Of a stretch of DNA of 19,885 bases, positions 1-7,377 are shown in pieces. Under the pieces are notes generated by a model. It searched no databases, was not told the origin of the DNA, and saw only the letters and a list, made by a program, of their open reading frames with translations. The stretch comes from CAYZXK01 sp964482395 (GTDB lineage: Bacteria; Planctomycetota; Phycisphaerae; UBA1845; Fen-1342), in assembly GCA_964482395.1 (NCBI GenBank), contig CAYZXK010000187.1, forward strand, positions 1 to 19,885, given 5' to 3'. Both the position numbers and the translations under genes were made by a program. Position 1 is the first letter of the stretch, and each line of letters starts with the position of its first letter.

Positions 1-2316
1 GTATTCCACGGAGCATAGTCGCCCGGCGGGATCATAGCTGTAAGTGACGCCCATATCGGCCCGGAGGATGGATTGGATTCGTCCGAGGTCGTCGTAGGTG
101 TACTCGTCGGCCGGCGGTCCGTCCGAACCGGTCACGCTCAAGACGCGGCCATCTTCGTCGTGGGTGTACAGGAACATGCGGGTGATACCGGCTACGCCGC
201 CTTCGTTGGTGCTGGTGATCTGGCTGGTCAACCGACCGAGGTCGTCGTAGACGTACTGGTATTCCCTGGTTCGGCTGGGCCACTCGTTGAGGCCGGGTAT
301 TGACAGGCAGCTTGCCATGTAGGTCAGTCGGCCGCAAGGGTCGTACTGATAGCCGTAACCCTCGTTGCAGCCGCCCAAGCCGCCGAAGTCCCACCACTGC
401 GGAGCGCGGCCGCGCTGGATGCTGCCCCGGCTGTTGCCCGTCGAGCATCCCTTCACGCACATCTTCGTGCTTGCGCACTTGCACCGACTGCCGCGAACAT
501 TTCCGTTCACGTCGTGGTCGGCCTCGGCACAGTCCTCGCTCCCGGTGGCCGCTTCGGTCCAGCCGATTGGGTTATGTATTATCGGGCCGTTGACAACGTC
601 GGGGTCATTGTTGTCCCGGCCTTCGGCAACCAGTCCCTCTCTGCTCCGTGCGAGGTAGCCCCACCGGTCGTACTCGAACTTGTGCTTGACCCCGTTGGCG
701 TCGGTCACCAGCTTGATCTGCCCGCGACAGTGGGGCGGGTCGTCGGGTTGCCAGCCGTAGTACTGGATCGTGGTTACGGAGTCGCCATAGGCGTCGCCCT
801 GGAGCGCCTGCTGCTCGGTCACCGTTGTGACCAAGGTCGGATCGCGGGGGCCGCCGGGGCTGTTGGGGTCGGCGTAGCCGTATCTCACCCAGTGTCCCAG
901 CGGATCAGTGAACTGAACCGGTCGCCAGAAGTTCGGGCGGTTGACCGGGTCGGGCTGCTGCCAGGTGACGGTCCAGGTTTGGCCAGGAATCGGACTGGAA
1001 ACGCTTTCAAGATTGCCCACCGGGCCGTAGCCCGCAGTCCAAGTGTGCCCAAGCGGATCGGTTAGCGACACCAGGTTGCGGTCGGCATCGTAGTCCGCCG
1101 CCCAGGTGTTATTGAGCGGGTCAGTCAGTTCCCGCAGGTTTCGCGAGTCATCGAACCGGTATTGCCAGACCTTGCCACGCCGGTCGGTGTAGGTGGTGGT
1201 CCAAAGCCCCTCGATCGGGGCGTCCGCGTATTGCAGGGACACGTTGTACCAGACGGTCTGCGTGCCGAATTCCTGATAAACGCGGAGCGAGGCCAGGCGG
1301 CCGTCAGCATGGTACTCGTAAAACCACGGTTTGCCGTCGTGGGTACGCCCATCGGCAATCTTCCAGATCCGCTGGCGCGGCTGAGGCTGGTTCTGGTCGT
1401 AGTAGATGTCGAGCCAGGTCGGCGGGACATAGGGGGCCTGCGCGAAGGGATAGTTGATCCGGCACAGCCGGTCGCCATCGTATAGGAAACTCCACCGCCG
1501 TCCGATCGGATCGGCCACCGAAGCCAGCCGATCCGGCTGGCCGGCGTCGTACTCGAACGTCAGCCGGTTCAAGCCGTTGGGATCACTCGGGTCGTCCGCC
1601 GCACTGGCTACGTACGCGATCCGGTAGTTGTGCTCCGGGTCCCGCCCCACCGTCACCACGTTACCCGAACTGTCCTCCACCCGGATCAGCCGGCCATAGG
1701 CATCGAAGACCCGCTTGGACTGATCCGTGTCCGTCAGGGTCCACGCCTGGTCCTGGTCGCTCCAGACCAGCCAGTCGTGCACGCCGGGCGGGGCCTGGTA
1801 GTGGTCGCCCTGAAACGTATAGGCATTTATCCGGCCGTCATCTTCCACCACCCGGATCCACCCCTCCCCAAACTCCAGATGGGCCCCATAACTCACGCTC
1901 CACCCGGCCCCGAGGTCGAAGCCCCACGCCTGCCACTGGTCAGACGGCGTCGCCAGACTGTTGTGATAAAGCGTGAACTCCACAGCGGGGCCCACCGGGT
2001 CCCAACCCACCAGAGTAATCGCGGTCAGCACATTGCCGCTCTGAAGGTTGACCACCGAGAAGGGCGAGATTTCCAGCCCGGCTCCCCAGGGCGGCGGACT
2101 GCCGATCTCGCCCGGATATGGTCCGACCCCGTCTCCCTCCACTACGCCGTCCTGCGGCGGCGTCGGCGGCTCGACGGGACTGATCTGATCAGCCGGCACC
2201 GGCCCCGGCGGCGGAATCTGCGACTGGGCCGCCAGTAACAACGCCACACCCAGCGGGAGCAAAACCACCCCCGCCAACAGCGAACACTTCGCACAATACG
2301 CTTTCCTTGCAGACAT
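1..2316 (-). CDS. Exported RHS/YD-repeat protein (C-terminus beyond the window)
   Basis: The minus-strand frame is open from an ATG at 2316 to the left edge: 772 codons with no stop, so the end is cut by the window. GGGAGG lies about 7 nt before the start. Residues 1-32 form an export signal (basic start, then a long Leu/Val/Ala stretch), followed by a Pro-rich linker. Residues about 65-200 resemble the N-terminal domain of RHS proteins (VNLQSGNVLTAITLVGWDP and GAGWSVSYG). From about 205 on there are many YD/RHS repeats, for example FDAYGRLIRVEDSSGNVV, YDADRNLVSLTDPLGHTW, YDPCGRLTYMASC and YDDLGRIQSI. A Cys-rich insert (KCKCASTKMCVKGC) interrupts the repeats at about residues 612-630. Such repeats wind into a large beta-shell, and in polymorphic toxins the shell carries a variable C-terminal effector; that part is not visible here. 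A Sec-exported wall or adhesion protein is equally possible. The call of RHS family is firm; the function is not. Confidence 0.9.
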   Translation of the reverse strand, partial: MSARKAYCAKCSLLAGVVLLPLGVALLLAAQSQIPPPGPVPADQISPVEPPTPPQDGVVEGDGVGPYPGEIGSPPPWGAGLEISPFSVVNLQSGNVLTAITLVGWDPVGPAVEFTLYHNSLATPSDQWQAWGFDLGAGWSVSYGAHLEFGEGWIRVVEDDGRINAYTFQGDHYQAPPGVHDWLVWSDQDQAWTLTDTDQSKRVFDAYGRLIRVEDSSGNVVTVGRDPEHNYRIAYVASAADDPSDPNGLNRLTFEYDAGQPDRLASVADPIGRRWSFLYDGDRLCRINYPFAQAPYVPPTWLDIYYDQNQPQPRQRIWKIADGRTHDGKPWFYEYHADGRLASLRVYQEFGTQTVWYNVSLQYADAPIEGLWTTTYTDRRGKVWQYRFDDSRNLRELTDPLNNTWAADYDADRNLVSLTDPLGHTWTAGYGPVGNLESVSSPIPGQTWTVTWQQPDPVNRPNFWRPVQFTDPLGHWVRYGYADPNSPGGPRDPTLVTTVTEQQALQGDAYGDSVTTIQYYGWQPDDPPHCRGQIKLVTDANGVKHKFEYDRWGYLARSREGLVAEGRDNNDPDVVNGPIIHNPIGWTEAATGSEDCAEADHDVNGNVRGSRCKCASTKMCVKGCSTGNSRGSIQRGRAPQWWDFGGLGGCNEGYGYQYDPCGRLTYMASCLSIPGLNEWPSRTREYQYVYDDLGRLTSQITSTNEGGVAGITRMFLYTHDEDGRVLSVTGSDGPPADEYTYDDLGRIQSILRADMGVTYSYDPAGRLCSVEY

Positions 2317-2445
2317 GATCGCAACCTCCCATTTTGAAGCTGCCGACTTCCCGGCCGCTCCGGCCCTTTGCGAACCCGCCGGCCCGCACACGCTAAGCCC
2401 TTCCTTCACAGGTCCGCAACCCCCTCACGCCCGAATTCCTCCGGG

Positions 2446-2482
2446 TCCCCGGGTGCCCAACCCTCAGCGAGCCTCAACCTCC
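2446..2482 (-). repeat. 37-bp dispersed repeat, copy 1 (leader of the RHS gene)
   Basis: This 37-bp block matches 4742-4778 at 35 of 37 positions; the first 27 bp on the plus strand are identical. It starts 4 bp after the stop codon of the hydrolase gene and ends 129 bp before the start of the RHS gene. On the minus strand it contains GGGTTGGGCACCC, which can form a short GGGT/ACCC stem, and about 40 nt further downstream the motif GAAGGGCT recurs in both leaders. It could be a regulatory leader, a processing or terminator element, or a scar of duplication. Confidence 0.8.
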
Positions 2483-2486
2483 TTCC

Positions 2487-3998
2487 TCACCTCCAGCCCG
2501 GTTCCGCGCCTTGGTCGGGTGGCACGGACGGTACCTGGAGCCAGTTCACCACTTCCCTCAGCGCTGTGGCGTCCTCGGGCGTGTGAAGCAGGTAATGTGC
2601 ACGAATGGGCTGCGCCTGTTTGTCTGTAAGTATGGTCAGATGACACGCTACACCTTGTTTTTTCCAACTAGATATGCGCTCATGCCACGCGGCCACGGGC
2701 ATGACGCCGTCGGCTTCATGATCGACGACAAGCAGAGGTGGCCCCGGCGCGCGCACCCAGGTATCCATGGATAGTCGTCGAAACAGGTCTGCGTCCCACG
2801 AGTGAGTCCACCGCGCTGTCATCGCGCAGCGCGCGTCTCGCTTGTCGACTTGGCCGTCGGCAGGCAGCAAGGAGGGCGCGCCCGCCAGGATGATTACGCT
2901 GTGAAGCGGGTAGTCTGGGCGCAACTCAGGCGCCAGTCCGATCGCTTCTGGTGTTGCGTACCCGCACAAGCCGGCCAGGAGCGCGCCCGCCGAGTAACCG
3001 AGTAACGAGACCTGGTCAGGCCATATGCCCAGCACCACCGCTTGATCTTGCATCCATCGGACGCTTACGTAAACGTCCTCGAGCGTGTCGGAGTAAACGG
3101 TTTGCTGGCCGGCGCACCGGTACTCCGGGCAGAGCGCCATGTAACCATGGGCAGCCAGGACTCTGGGCCAGCCGCTGGCCCACTCGGGGTCTGGCCTGAG
3201 GAAGGCGGTCCCAAAGAGGCACACGACCCCTCCGACCGGCGTTATGTTCGGCGCGGGCCGCAATAGCTCAGCATGAAGGCCCGGCGCCTTCAGGTCAGGC
3301 CGGGGGATGGTCACCTCTTCGCATAGCACGTCCTCACCTAGCACTGCCGGCTGGCGCTCTTGGCCAGGAAACCGCTCGGGAGCAGGTACCGGCGCAGCGT
3401 TTGCTGCAACCTCCGGCAAGCGGGCCAACTGGATGCCATTCACGATCAGCGTGGGACTGGAGATATCCAGTGTCCACGGCGGGCGCAGTACATCGTTGGC
3501 CAGACCAGTAGTCTCGGGGGCGGGGGCATCTATGCTCGGAGTGACCGTCAGCGTCCGAAACCCCAACGCCTTCAATACGCTCACTCCATCCAGGAAGAAC
3601 CCTCTAAAGCGTACTTCGGTGCCGCCTGGTGCAGGCACGAACTCCAGAAAGCAGCGGGCCGCGACATCCTCGCGCAGCTCCAGCGGAGGGCACTCCGGCA
3701 AACACACGCGATACCAGAATGGGTCATCATCCAGGCCATCCGTGAATTCACCTGCTGCGTTGATCTCAGCCGAAACACTCAGCCGTTCCACCTCGATCTT
3801 GACGTGAGCCAGCTCGGGCTCTACGCCGCGCGCCGTACGGGCAGGGCCGGACGGGTACTCGCCCGGCCGGCCCCACCCCGCTCCCGCGCAGCCGGCCATG
3901 GCAATCCACAGGACGCCAAAGACGGCCGGTGTCACGGCCAACTGCATGAGAGCCCAGCACGCCATCCGTAAGAGACGCAAGAACTGCACGGCGTTCAT
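2487..3998 (-). CDS. Lipoprotein with unknown N-terminal domain and alpha/beta-hydrolase domain
   Basis: This 503-residue protein has a long lipoprotein-type signal ending in MAGC (lipid Cys at 37). Residues about 66-197 form a domain shared with the next gene upstream (FTDGLDDD near 85-92; VRFRGFFLDGVSVLKALGF near 130-148). Residues about 215-500 are an alpha/beta-hydrolase of the esterase/lipase class: nucleophile elbow GYSAG with Ser336, a likely acid in HEADGVMP (Asp430) and a likely base in RAHYLL (His468). The oxyanion region reads VVCLFGTAF where this class usually has HGGG, so activity is plausible but not assured. The ATG at 3998 was chosen because it overlaps the upstream stop as ATGA, the usual sign of translational coupling; a TTG nine bases further upstream is less likely. 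The substrate is unknown. The protein probably sits on a membrane facing the periplasm or outside. Confidence 0.85.
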   Translation of the reverse strand: MNAVQFLRLLRMACWALMQLAVTPAVFGVLWIAMAGCAGAGWGRPGEYPSGPARTARGVEPELAHVKIEVERLSVSAEINAAGEFTDGLDDDPFWYRVCLPECPPLELREDVAARCFLEFVPAPGGTEVRFRGFFLDGVSVLKALGFRTLTVTPSIDAPAPETTGLANDVLRPPWTLDISSPTLIVNGIQLARLPEVAANAAPVPAPERFPGQERQPAVLGEDVLCEEVTIPRPDLKAPGLHAELLRPAPNITPVGGVVCLFGTAFLRPDPEWASGWPRVLAAHGYMALCPEYRCAGQQTVYSDTLEDVYVSVRWMQDQAVVLGIWPDQVSLLGYSAGALLAGLCGYATPEAIGLAPELRPDYPLHSVIILAGAPSLLPADGQVDKRDARCAMTARWTHSWDADLFRRLSMDTWVRAPGPPLLVVDHEADGVMPVAAWHERISSWKKQGVACHLTILTDKQAQPIRAHYLLHTPEDATALREVVNWLQVPSVPPDQGAEPGWR

Positions 3999-4624
3999 TC
4001 GGTACAAAGTGGCAGCACGATCACTCTGATGCCAGCAACCTCCAGATACTCACCCAGAGTTACCCTGAACTTGGGCCCCAAGTAGTCCAGGAGCTCGCCG
4101 CCGCAGGTTGCTTCCCACTCCTCCGTCGAAATCGACACGTCCAGATACTCAATGCCGGCGGCGCGCAGGACATCCATGCCCACCAGGAAGGCACCAGCGA
4201 ACTCAACCTGGGTGCAATCTGCCTGCACCTCCAGCGTAAGCGCACCTTGGTCGGTACACGGTTCCGCCAAACGGATATCTAGGGTACCGGGCACGCACCC
4301 CGAAAACGAGATAGTGTCATCGTCGAAGCCGTCGACAAATGACCCGTCGCTTCCCACTTCGACTGCCAGTTGGAGCGCGCTAATGACGATAGTGCACTGC
4401 TCGCCGTCCTCGTCCGGCGAGCGCCCTTGAGCTGGCTGAGTTGTCGGCTTTGTTCCGACTGTAACTCCGCCCTCGATCGAGATGTGCTGCGGACTTATCT
4501 CCCAACGGACGTGACCGGCCGAGGCGTAGCACTCGACAGCCAAGGCCGCAAAAAGAATATAGCACATTCCCGACGTCACGCGTACACTGCAGGCCTTGAA
4601 ACCCTGACGTTCCCGCTCAGACAT
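3995..4624 (-). CDS. Exported protein made of the domain shared with the neighbouring hydrolase
   Basis: This 209-residue protein starts at an ATG with AGGAG about 7 nt upstream. It has a charged N-region, a hydrophobic segment at about 20-30 (MCYILFAALAV) and a likely cleavage site after ASA (residue 36). An acidic, Pro/Thr-rich linker follows. Residues about 77-207 are the shared domain: FVDGFDDD at 96-103, VEFAGAFLVGMDVLRAAGIEY at 140-160 and LEVAGIRVIVLP at 195-206 align with FTDGLDDD, VRFRGFFLDGVSVLKALGF and LIVNGIQLARLPE in the hydrolase lipoprotein. There are six Cys in the mature part, which suggests disulfides in an exported protein. The stop overlaps the start of the hydrolase gene by 4 bp, so the two are probably made together and may work on the same substrate or form a complex. 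I do not recognise the family. Confidence 0.8.
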   Translation of the reverse strand: MSERERQGFKACSVRVTSGMCYILFAALAVECYASAGHVRWEISPQHISIEGGVTVGTKPTTQPAQGRSPDEDGEQCTIVISALQLAVEVGSDGSFVDGFDDDTISFSGCVPGTLDIRLAEPCTDQGALTLEVQADCTQVEFAGAFLVGMDVLRAAGIEYLDVSISTEEWEATCGGELLDYLGPKFRVTLGEYLEVAGIRVIVLPLCTE

Positions 4625-4693
4625 GATATACTCCTATTGCTTGAGCCGCGATGCGGCTCGACCCGCTTCCGGCCGCGTGGCTTTGCCCCACGC
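4625..4693 (-). promoter_or_regulatory. Hairpin-rich leader of the 209-residue protein gene
   Basis: Two perfect hairpins precede the ribosome-binding site. The nearer one pairs GAGCCGC at 4643-4649 with GCGGCTC at 4653-4659 around a 3-nt loop. The farther one pairs GCGTGG at 4675-4680 with CCACGC at 4688-4693 around a 7-nt loop. AGGAG sits about 7 nt before the start codon, a few bases beyond the nearer stem. A structured leader that affects translation or stability is possible; no known riboswitch was recognised. Confidence 0.4.
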
Positions 4694-4741
4694 AAAACCA
4701 GCCAAACGCGCCCCGGAGCCCTTCTTTCCGCCTCTCCTCGA

Positions 4742-4778
4742 TCCCCGGGTGCCCAACCCTCAGCGAGCGCCAACCTCC
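4742..4778 (-). repeat. 37-bp dispersed repeat, copy 2 (leader of the 209-residue protein gene)
   Basis: This copy has the same orientation as the one at 2446-2482 and differs at two adjacent positions. It ends 117 bp before the start codon of the 209-residue protein gene, close to the 129 bp seen for the RHS gene. The two copies flank the small-protein/hydrolase gene pair as direct repeats about 2.3 kb apart. The methyltransferase-like remnant begins just outside it at 4781. Confidence 0.8.
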
Positions 4779-4780
4779 CT

Positions 4781-5038
4781 TCTGGCCGTCAGGCCCAGGA
4801 ACTGGCCCGACGCTGCGAGCCGGCCATCGACCCGATCCGGTGGCTGCAAATGGACCTGGAAGCGGTCGATGCTCCACCCGAGTTTGCCGGCGCCTTCGAT
4901 TTGATCCTCGGATTCCGGTACTTGCACCGACCAGTGCTGGGGCAATTTATCTTCTGGCTTCGAACCGCCAGACGGCCAGTCGATCAGCGCGGCGTGTACC
5001 GCGCGCACGACTGCAATCGGATCGAGACCGCCGATTGA
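4781..5038 (+). pseudogene. Remnant of a SAM-dependent methyltransferase gene
   Basis: The plus-strand frame from 4781 reads QELARRCEP, then LQMDLEAVDAPPEFAGA, then FDLILGFRYLHRP at 4895-4933. This matches the middle of a class I methyltransferase family that typically has a DLE motif and then FDLI.xFRYLHRPLFP. The N-terminal half with the SAM-binding glycine motif is missing, because the frame runs into the 37-bp repeat. The downstream PGG/YETF part expected after HRP cannot be found cleanly in any frame. The protein-like quality fades after about 4945, and the frame stops near 5038. I read it as a truncated and decayed gene. The similarity covers only about 50 residues and was recognised by eye, so the call is moderate. 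Confidence 0.45.
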
Positions 5039-5226
5039 CCGCGCTAAATCCACCCCATTGACCAGCGCCGTCGACTGCGCCCCTGACAGGCAGATGCCCG
5101 GGTACCGTAGGCCTGCGGCGGGCTGAGGCGCTGTCCTGCGTCGCCGATCCAACCATCATTTGCCGACCCGTCCGTCAGCTGCCGGGCAGTTCGAGTCGCA
5201 AAAACGGAGATTTGCACAAAAAAATG

Positions 5227-5274
5227 TTGCGCATCGCCGCAGCCCACGTCTAGATAACAGAGAGCAGCGCTGCT
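5227..5274 (+). promoter_or_regulatory. Weak promoter candidate and 12-bp palindrome before the propeller gene
   Basis: TTGCGC at 5227-5232 and TAGATA at 5251-5256 are 18 bp apart but match the sigma-70 consensus poorly. Just downstream, AGCAGCGCTGCT at 5263-5274 is a perfect palindrome that could be an operator or a small RNA stem. The evidence is positional only. Confidence 0.2.
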
Positions 5275-5354
5275 TGTGGTTCCAGAGTGGCCGGAAGGCG
5301 GGGCAGGCGCGGCCTACTGGTCGAGGCCAGTTGCTGCCTGCCTTTGGCAAACAC

Positions 5355-5360
5355 AGGAGG
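5355..5360 (+). promoter_or_regulatory. Ribosome-binding site that fixes the propeller gene start
   Basis: AGGAGG lies 7 nt before the ATG at 5368. The same frame is open to 5287, but nothing upstream has such a site, and only the ATG at 5368 places a signal peptide at the N-terminus. Confidence 0.8.
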
Positions 5361-5367
5361 CTCAAAA

Positions 5368-7323
5368 ATGAGACCGCAAATGAGAATTGCTACCATCTGC
5401 GCTCCCGTTTGGCTCACAGCCCTCATGTCTGGGAGCGCTTACGGCACACTCCCCATGTGGTGGCTGCTGAATCAACCTGCGGACCAGGCCCGTTCATCGG
5501 ACGGTGCAGACGCCGTGGACGCGACGGTACTCGAGGCGGAGCAGCCCAAGCCACCCGACCCCGCAGTTCAGGAGTGCTGGGCACACCGCCAGGACCGCGG
5601 CGGCGGCTCCGTGTCCGGCGACTGGATCGACCACGCCATGACAGCCGACGAGGACGGCTACGTCTACGTGACCCATCCCAAATGGCTTTGGCACTCAGTC
5701 GGTGGGTGGAATTTCGACATCGTCACCAAGAAGCTCGCCCCCGATGGGACCGTGGTCTGGCAGAAGGTCTATGACGGCGGCGCGCTGTACGGTGACCCGA
5801 ATCACCCCGGCGACGTACCCCGCGCCATCGCCGTCGACAACCAGTATGTGTACGTAGCCGGCCAAGCGCTGAACGTTGACAGCGGGATATCCGGCAACGA
5901 CGCCGTCTTGATCCGCTACGACCGACAGACCGACAGCCCGTGCGAGTGCGTTGCAATCTATGACTATGACGACGAGGACGACGAGGCTTACGCGGTGACA
6001 GCCTGCGGCGGGTACGCCTATGTAACCGGCGAAAGCAAGCACGGTCCAGACGACGGCGACAATGACGTGTTCGTCATGAAGGTGCGTCCTTCCGACTGCT
6101 ACAAGATGCGGGTAAAAAGGTACGACAACGGGGGTGCCGACTACGCTTCAGCGATTGTCGCCGATGGGAGCTGCAATGTATACGCCGCCGGCGGCTCGTG
6201 GGTCGGTGCGGTGCAGCAGTTCAACTTTCTGGTCCTCAGCTACTCCTCGGGAGGCACATTGCGCTGGGCCAACTCCGACTACGACGGCCCCGGTGCGGTT
6301 GAAGGCCCCAATTGCTACGACTACGCCCGCGACCTGGCGATCTGCGGCGGCGTGGTCTACGCGGCCGGGCAAGTCTGCGCGGGAATAGGTGGCCTCGACT
6401 ACGCGGTGGTCGCATACGACTCCGCCGACGGCGACATCATCGGCGACGACACATACGGCGGAGCGGGTAATGACCGTGCGTGGGGCGTCGCGGCAGACAG
6501 CTCCTGCCATGTGTACGTGACGGGCGGAGACGAGAATCCCGATCTGCGTCTGACCACCTTGAAATACGATTGGCTGCTCCATCGACTGGCGGCCAACCAG
6601 TACTCGTCTGCCAGCGAGGGCCGCGACATCACCGTGGACGCTTGTGGCAATCCATATGCTACCGGCTCTCGCATTTACGATGACCCTGATGATCCCAGCA
6701 ACTTCATAACCATCCGCTATACCCACAACCCGAACAACCCGAACCAGCTTGAACCCGCGTGGGTCACGATCCAGTCCCATGTCGGGTATGACGAGGCGTA
6801 CGTCATCCGGCCTTATGGTTGCGAAACCGTCTACGTGACCGGCGAGAGCGAGGGCAGCGACGGCGCGATGGACATTGTCACCAAGAAATACTCGGAGCGC
6901 GGGGCGTGCTTCGATTGCTTGACCGGTCAGTGTGTCGACAACGTGGCATCGGCGGATTGCCGGGGCCAGTGGCAAATCTGGGATAAATGCGGCGTATGCA
7001 GCCAATATGATCCGCCATATCCGCAGGTCTGCACCGTCGCCTGCTCGCTGCCGGATGGAAGCTGCATCGAAACTACCGTGATCGAATGCCTCCAGCAGCC
7101 TGGCGCACAGCCGGGGCCCATTGGTTCAGAGTGCGAGGGCGGCGCGTGTTGCCTGCCGGACGGTCGCTGTCTGTTTATAAAGCAGGAACGGTGCCAAGCA
7201 GAGTACGGCGGTCGCTATTTAGGTGATGGGATCCCGTGCACCCCAACGGCGTGCATGGTACCCGTGGACCCGGAAGACACCGCCCGGACCGATCCGGCAA
7301 AGTCGGGTTCGGCCCTGCCGTAG
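5368..7323 (+). CDS. Secreted SBBP-like beta-propeller protein with Cys-rich tail
   Basis: This 651-residue protein begins with a signal peptide (MRIATICAPVWLTALMSGSAYG). About eight repeats of the SBBP kind follow, each with a VYVTG/VYAAG strand and an IV.KY-like strand: VYVTHPKWLW, VYVAGQALNVDS, AYVTGESKHGPDDGDND, VYAAGGSWVG, VYAAGQVCAG, VYVTGGDENPDLRLTTLKY, PYATGSRIYDDPDD and VYVTGESEGSDGAMD. This fits a seven- or eight-bladed propeller. From about residue 514 the protein is Cys-rich and ends with two related units, one around CSLPDGSC and one around CCLPDGRC with downstream Cys (GDGIPCTPTAC). This CCLPDGxC unit is common at the ends of planctomycete exported proteins. The many acidic Asp/Gly loops suggest calcium. 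It is likely cell-surface or extracellular and has no evident catalytic site. It stands alone on the plus strand. Confidence 0.85.
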   Translation: MRPQMRIATICAPVWLTALMSGSAYGTLPMWWLLNQPADQARSSDGADAVDATVLEAEQPKPPDPAVQECWAHRQDRGGGSVSGDWIDHAMTADEDGYVYVTHPKWLWHSVGGWNFDIVTKKLAPDGTVVWQKVYDGGALYGDPNHPGDVPRAIAVDNQYVYVAGQALNVDSGISGNDAVLIRYDRQTDSPCECVAIYDYDDEDDEAYAVTACGGYAYVTGESKHGPDDGDNDVFVMKVRPSDCYKMRVKRYDNGGADYASAIVADGSCNVYAAGGSWVGAVQQFNFLVLSYSSGGTLRWANSDYDGPGAVEGPNCYDYARDLAICGGVVYAAGQVCAGIGGLDYAVVAYDSADGDIIGDDTYGGAGNDRAWGVAADSSCHVYVTGGDENPDLRLTTLKYDWLLHRLAANQYSSASEGRDITVDACGNPYATGSRIYDDPDDPSNFITIRYTHNPNNPNQLEPAWVTIQSHVGYDEAYVIRPYGCETVYVTGESEGSDGAMDIVTKKYSERGACFDCLTGQCVDNVASADCRGQWQIWDKCGVCSQYDPPYPQVCTVACSLPDGSCIETTVIECLQQPGAQPGPIGSECEGGACCLPDGRCLFIKQERCQAEYGGRYLGDGIPCTPTACMVPVDPEDTARTDPAKSGSALP

Positions 7324-7346
7324 TGCCAAAGGCAGCAAAAAGGGCC

Positions 7347-7377
7347 TGGCGTTGATCCGCATGGCGGATCAACGCCA
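7347..7377. terminator. Perfect 14-bp hairpin between convergent genes
   Basis: The arms 7347-7360 and 7364-7377 pair perfectly around a 3-nt ATG loop. A competing outer stem pairs CCTGGCG at 7345-7351 with CGCCAGG at 7384-7390. It lies 23 bp after the stop of the propeller gene and about 120 bp after the stop of rdgB on the other strand, as expected of a bidirectional terminator. No T-run follows on either strand, so it may act as an RNA-stabilising 3' end or a factor-dependent site instead. Confidence 0.6.

Larger units (their letters stand above)
4694..5354. other. Long stretch without an intact gene
   Basis: Between the leader hairpins of the minus-strand gene and the ribosome-binding site of the plus-strand propeller gene lie the second copy of the 37-bp repeat, a methyltransferase-like remnant on the plus strand, and a candidate control region with a 12-bp palindrome. 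A minus-strand reading frame at 4760-5152 exists but starts with TTG and is mostly antisense to the remnant; I do not call it a gene. Confidence 0.5.

Noticed and set aside
514..1065. Plus-strand open frame of 183 codons
   Set aside because: It is antisense to the RHS-repeat gene, whose continuous YD repeats settle the coding strand.
4370..4780. Plus-strand frame that leads into the methyltransferase fragment
   Set aside because: It is antisense to the exported-protein gene and the repeat. It has no domain, signal or ribosome-binding site, and only the part after 4780 resembles a protein family.
4760..5152. Minus-strand frame of 130 codons upstream of the 209-residue protein gene
   Set aside because: It starts with TTG and has no ribosome-binding site. 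Its stop lies inside the repeat, and it is largely antisense to the methyltransferase-like block, which has a recognisable motif. The stretch with NGVDLARSIGG looks protein-like, so I keep some doubt.
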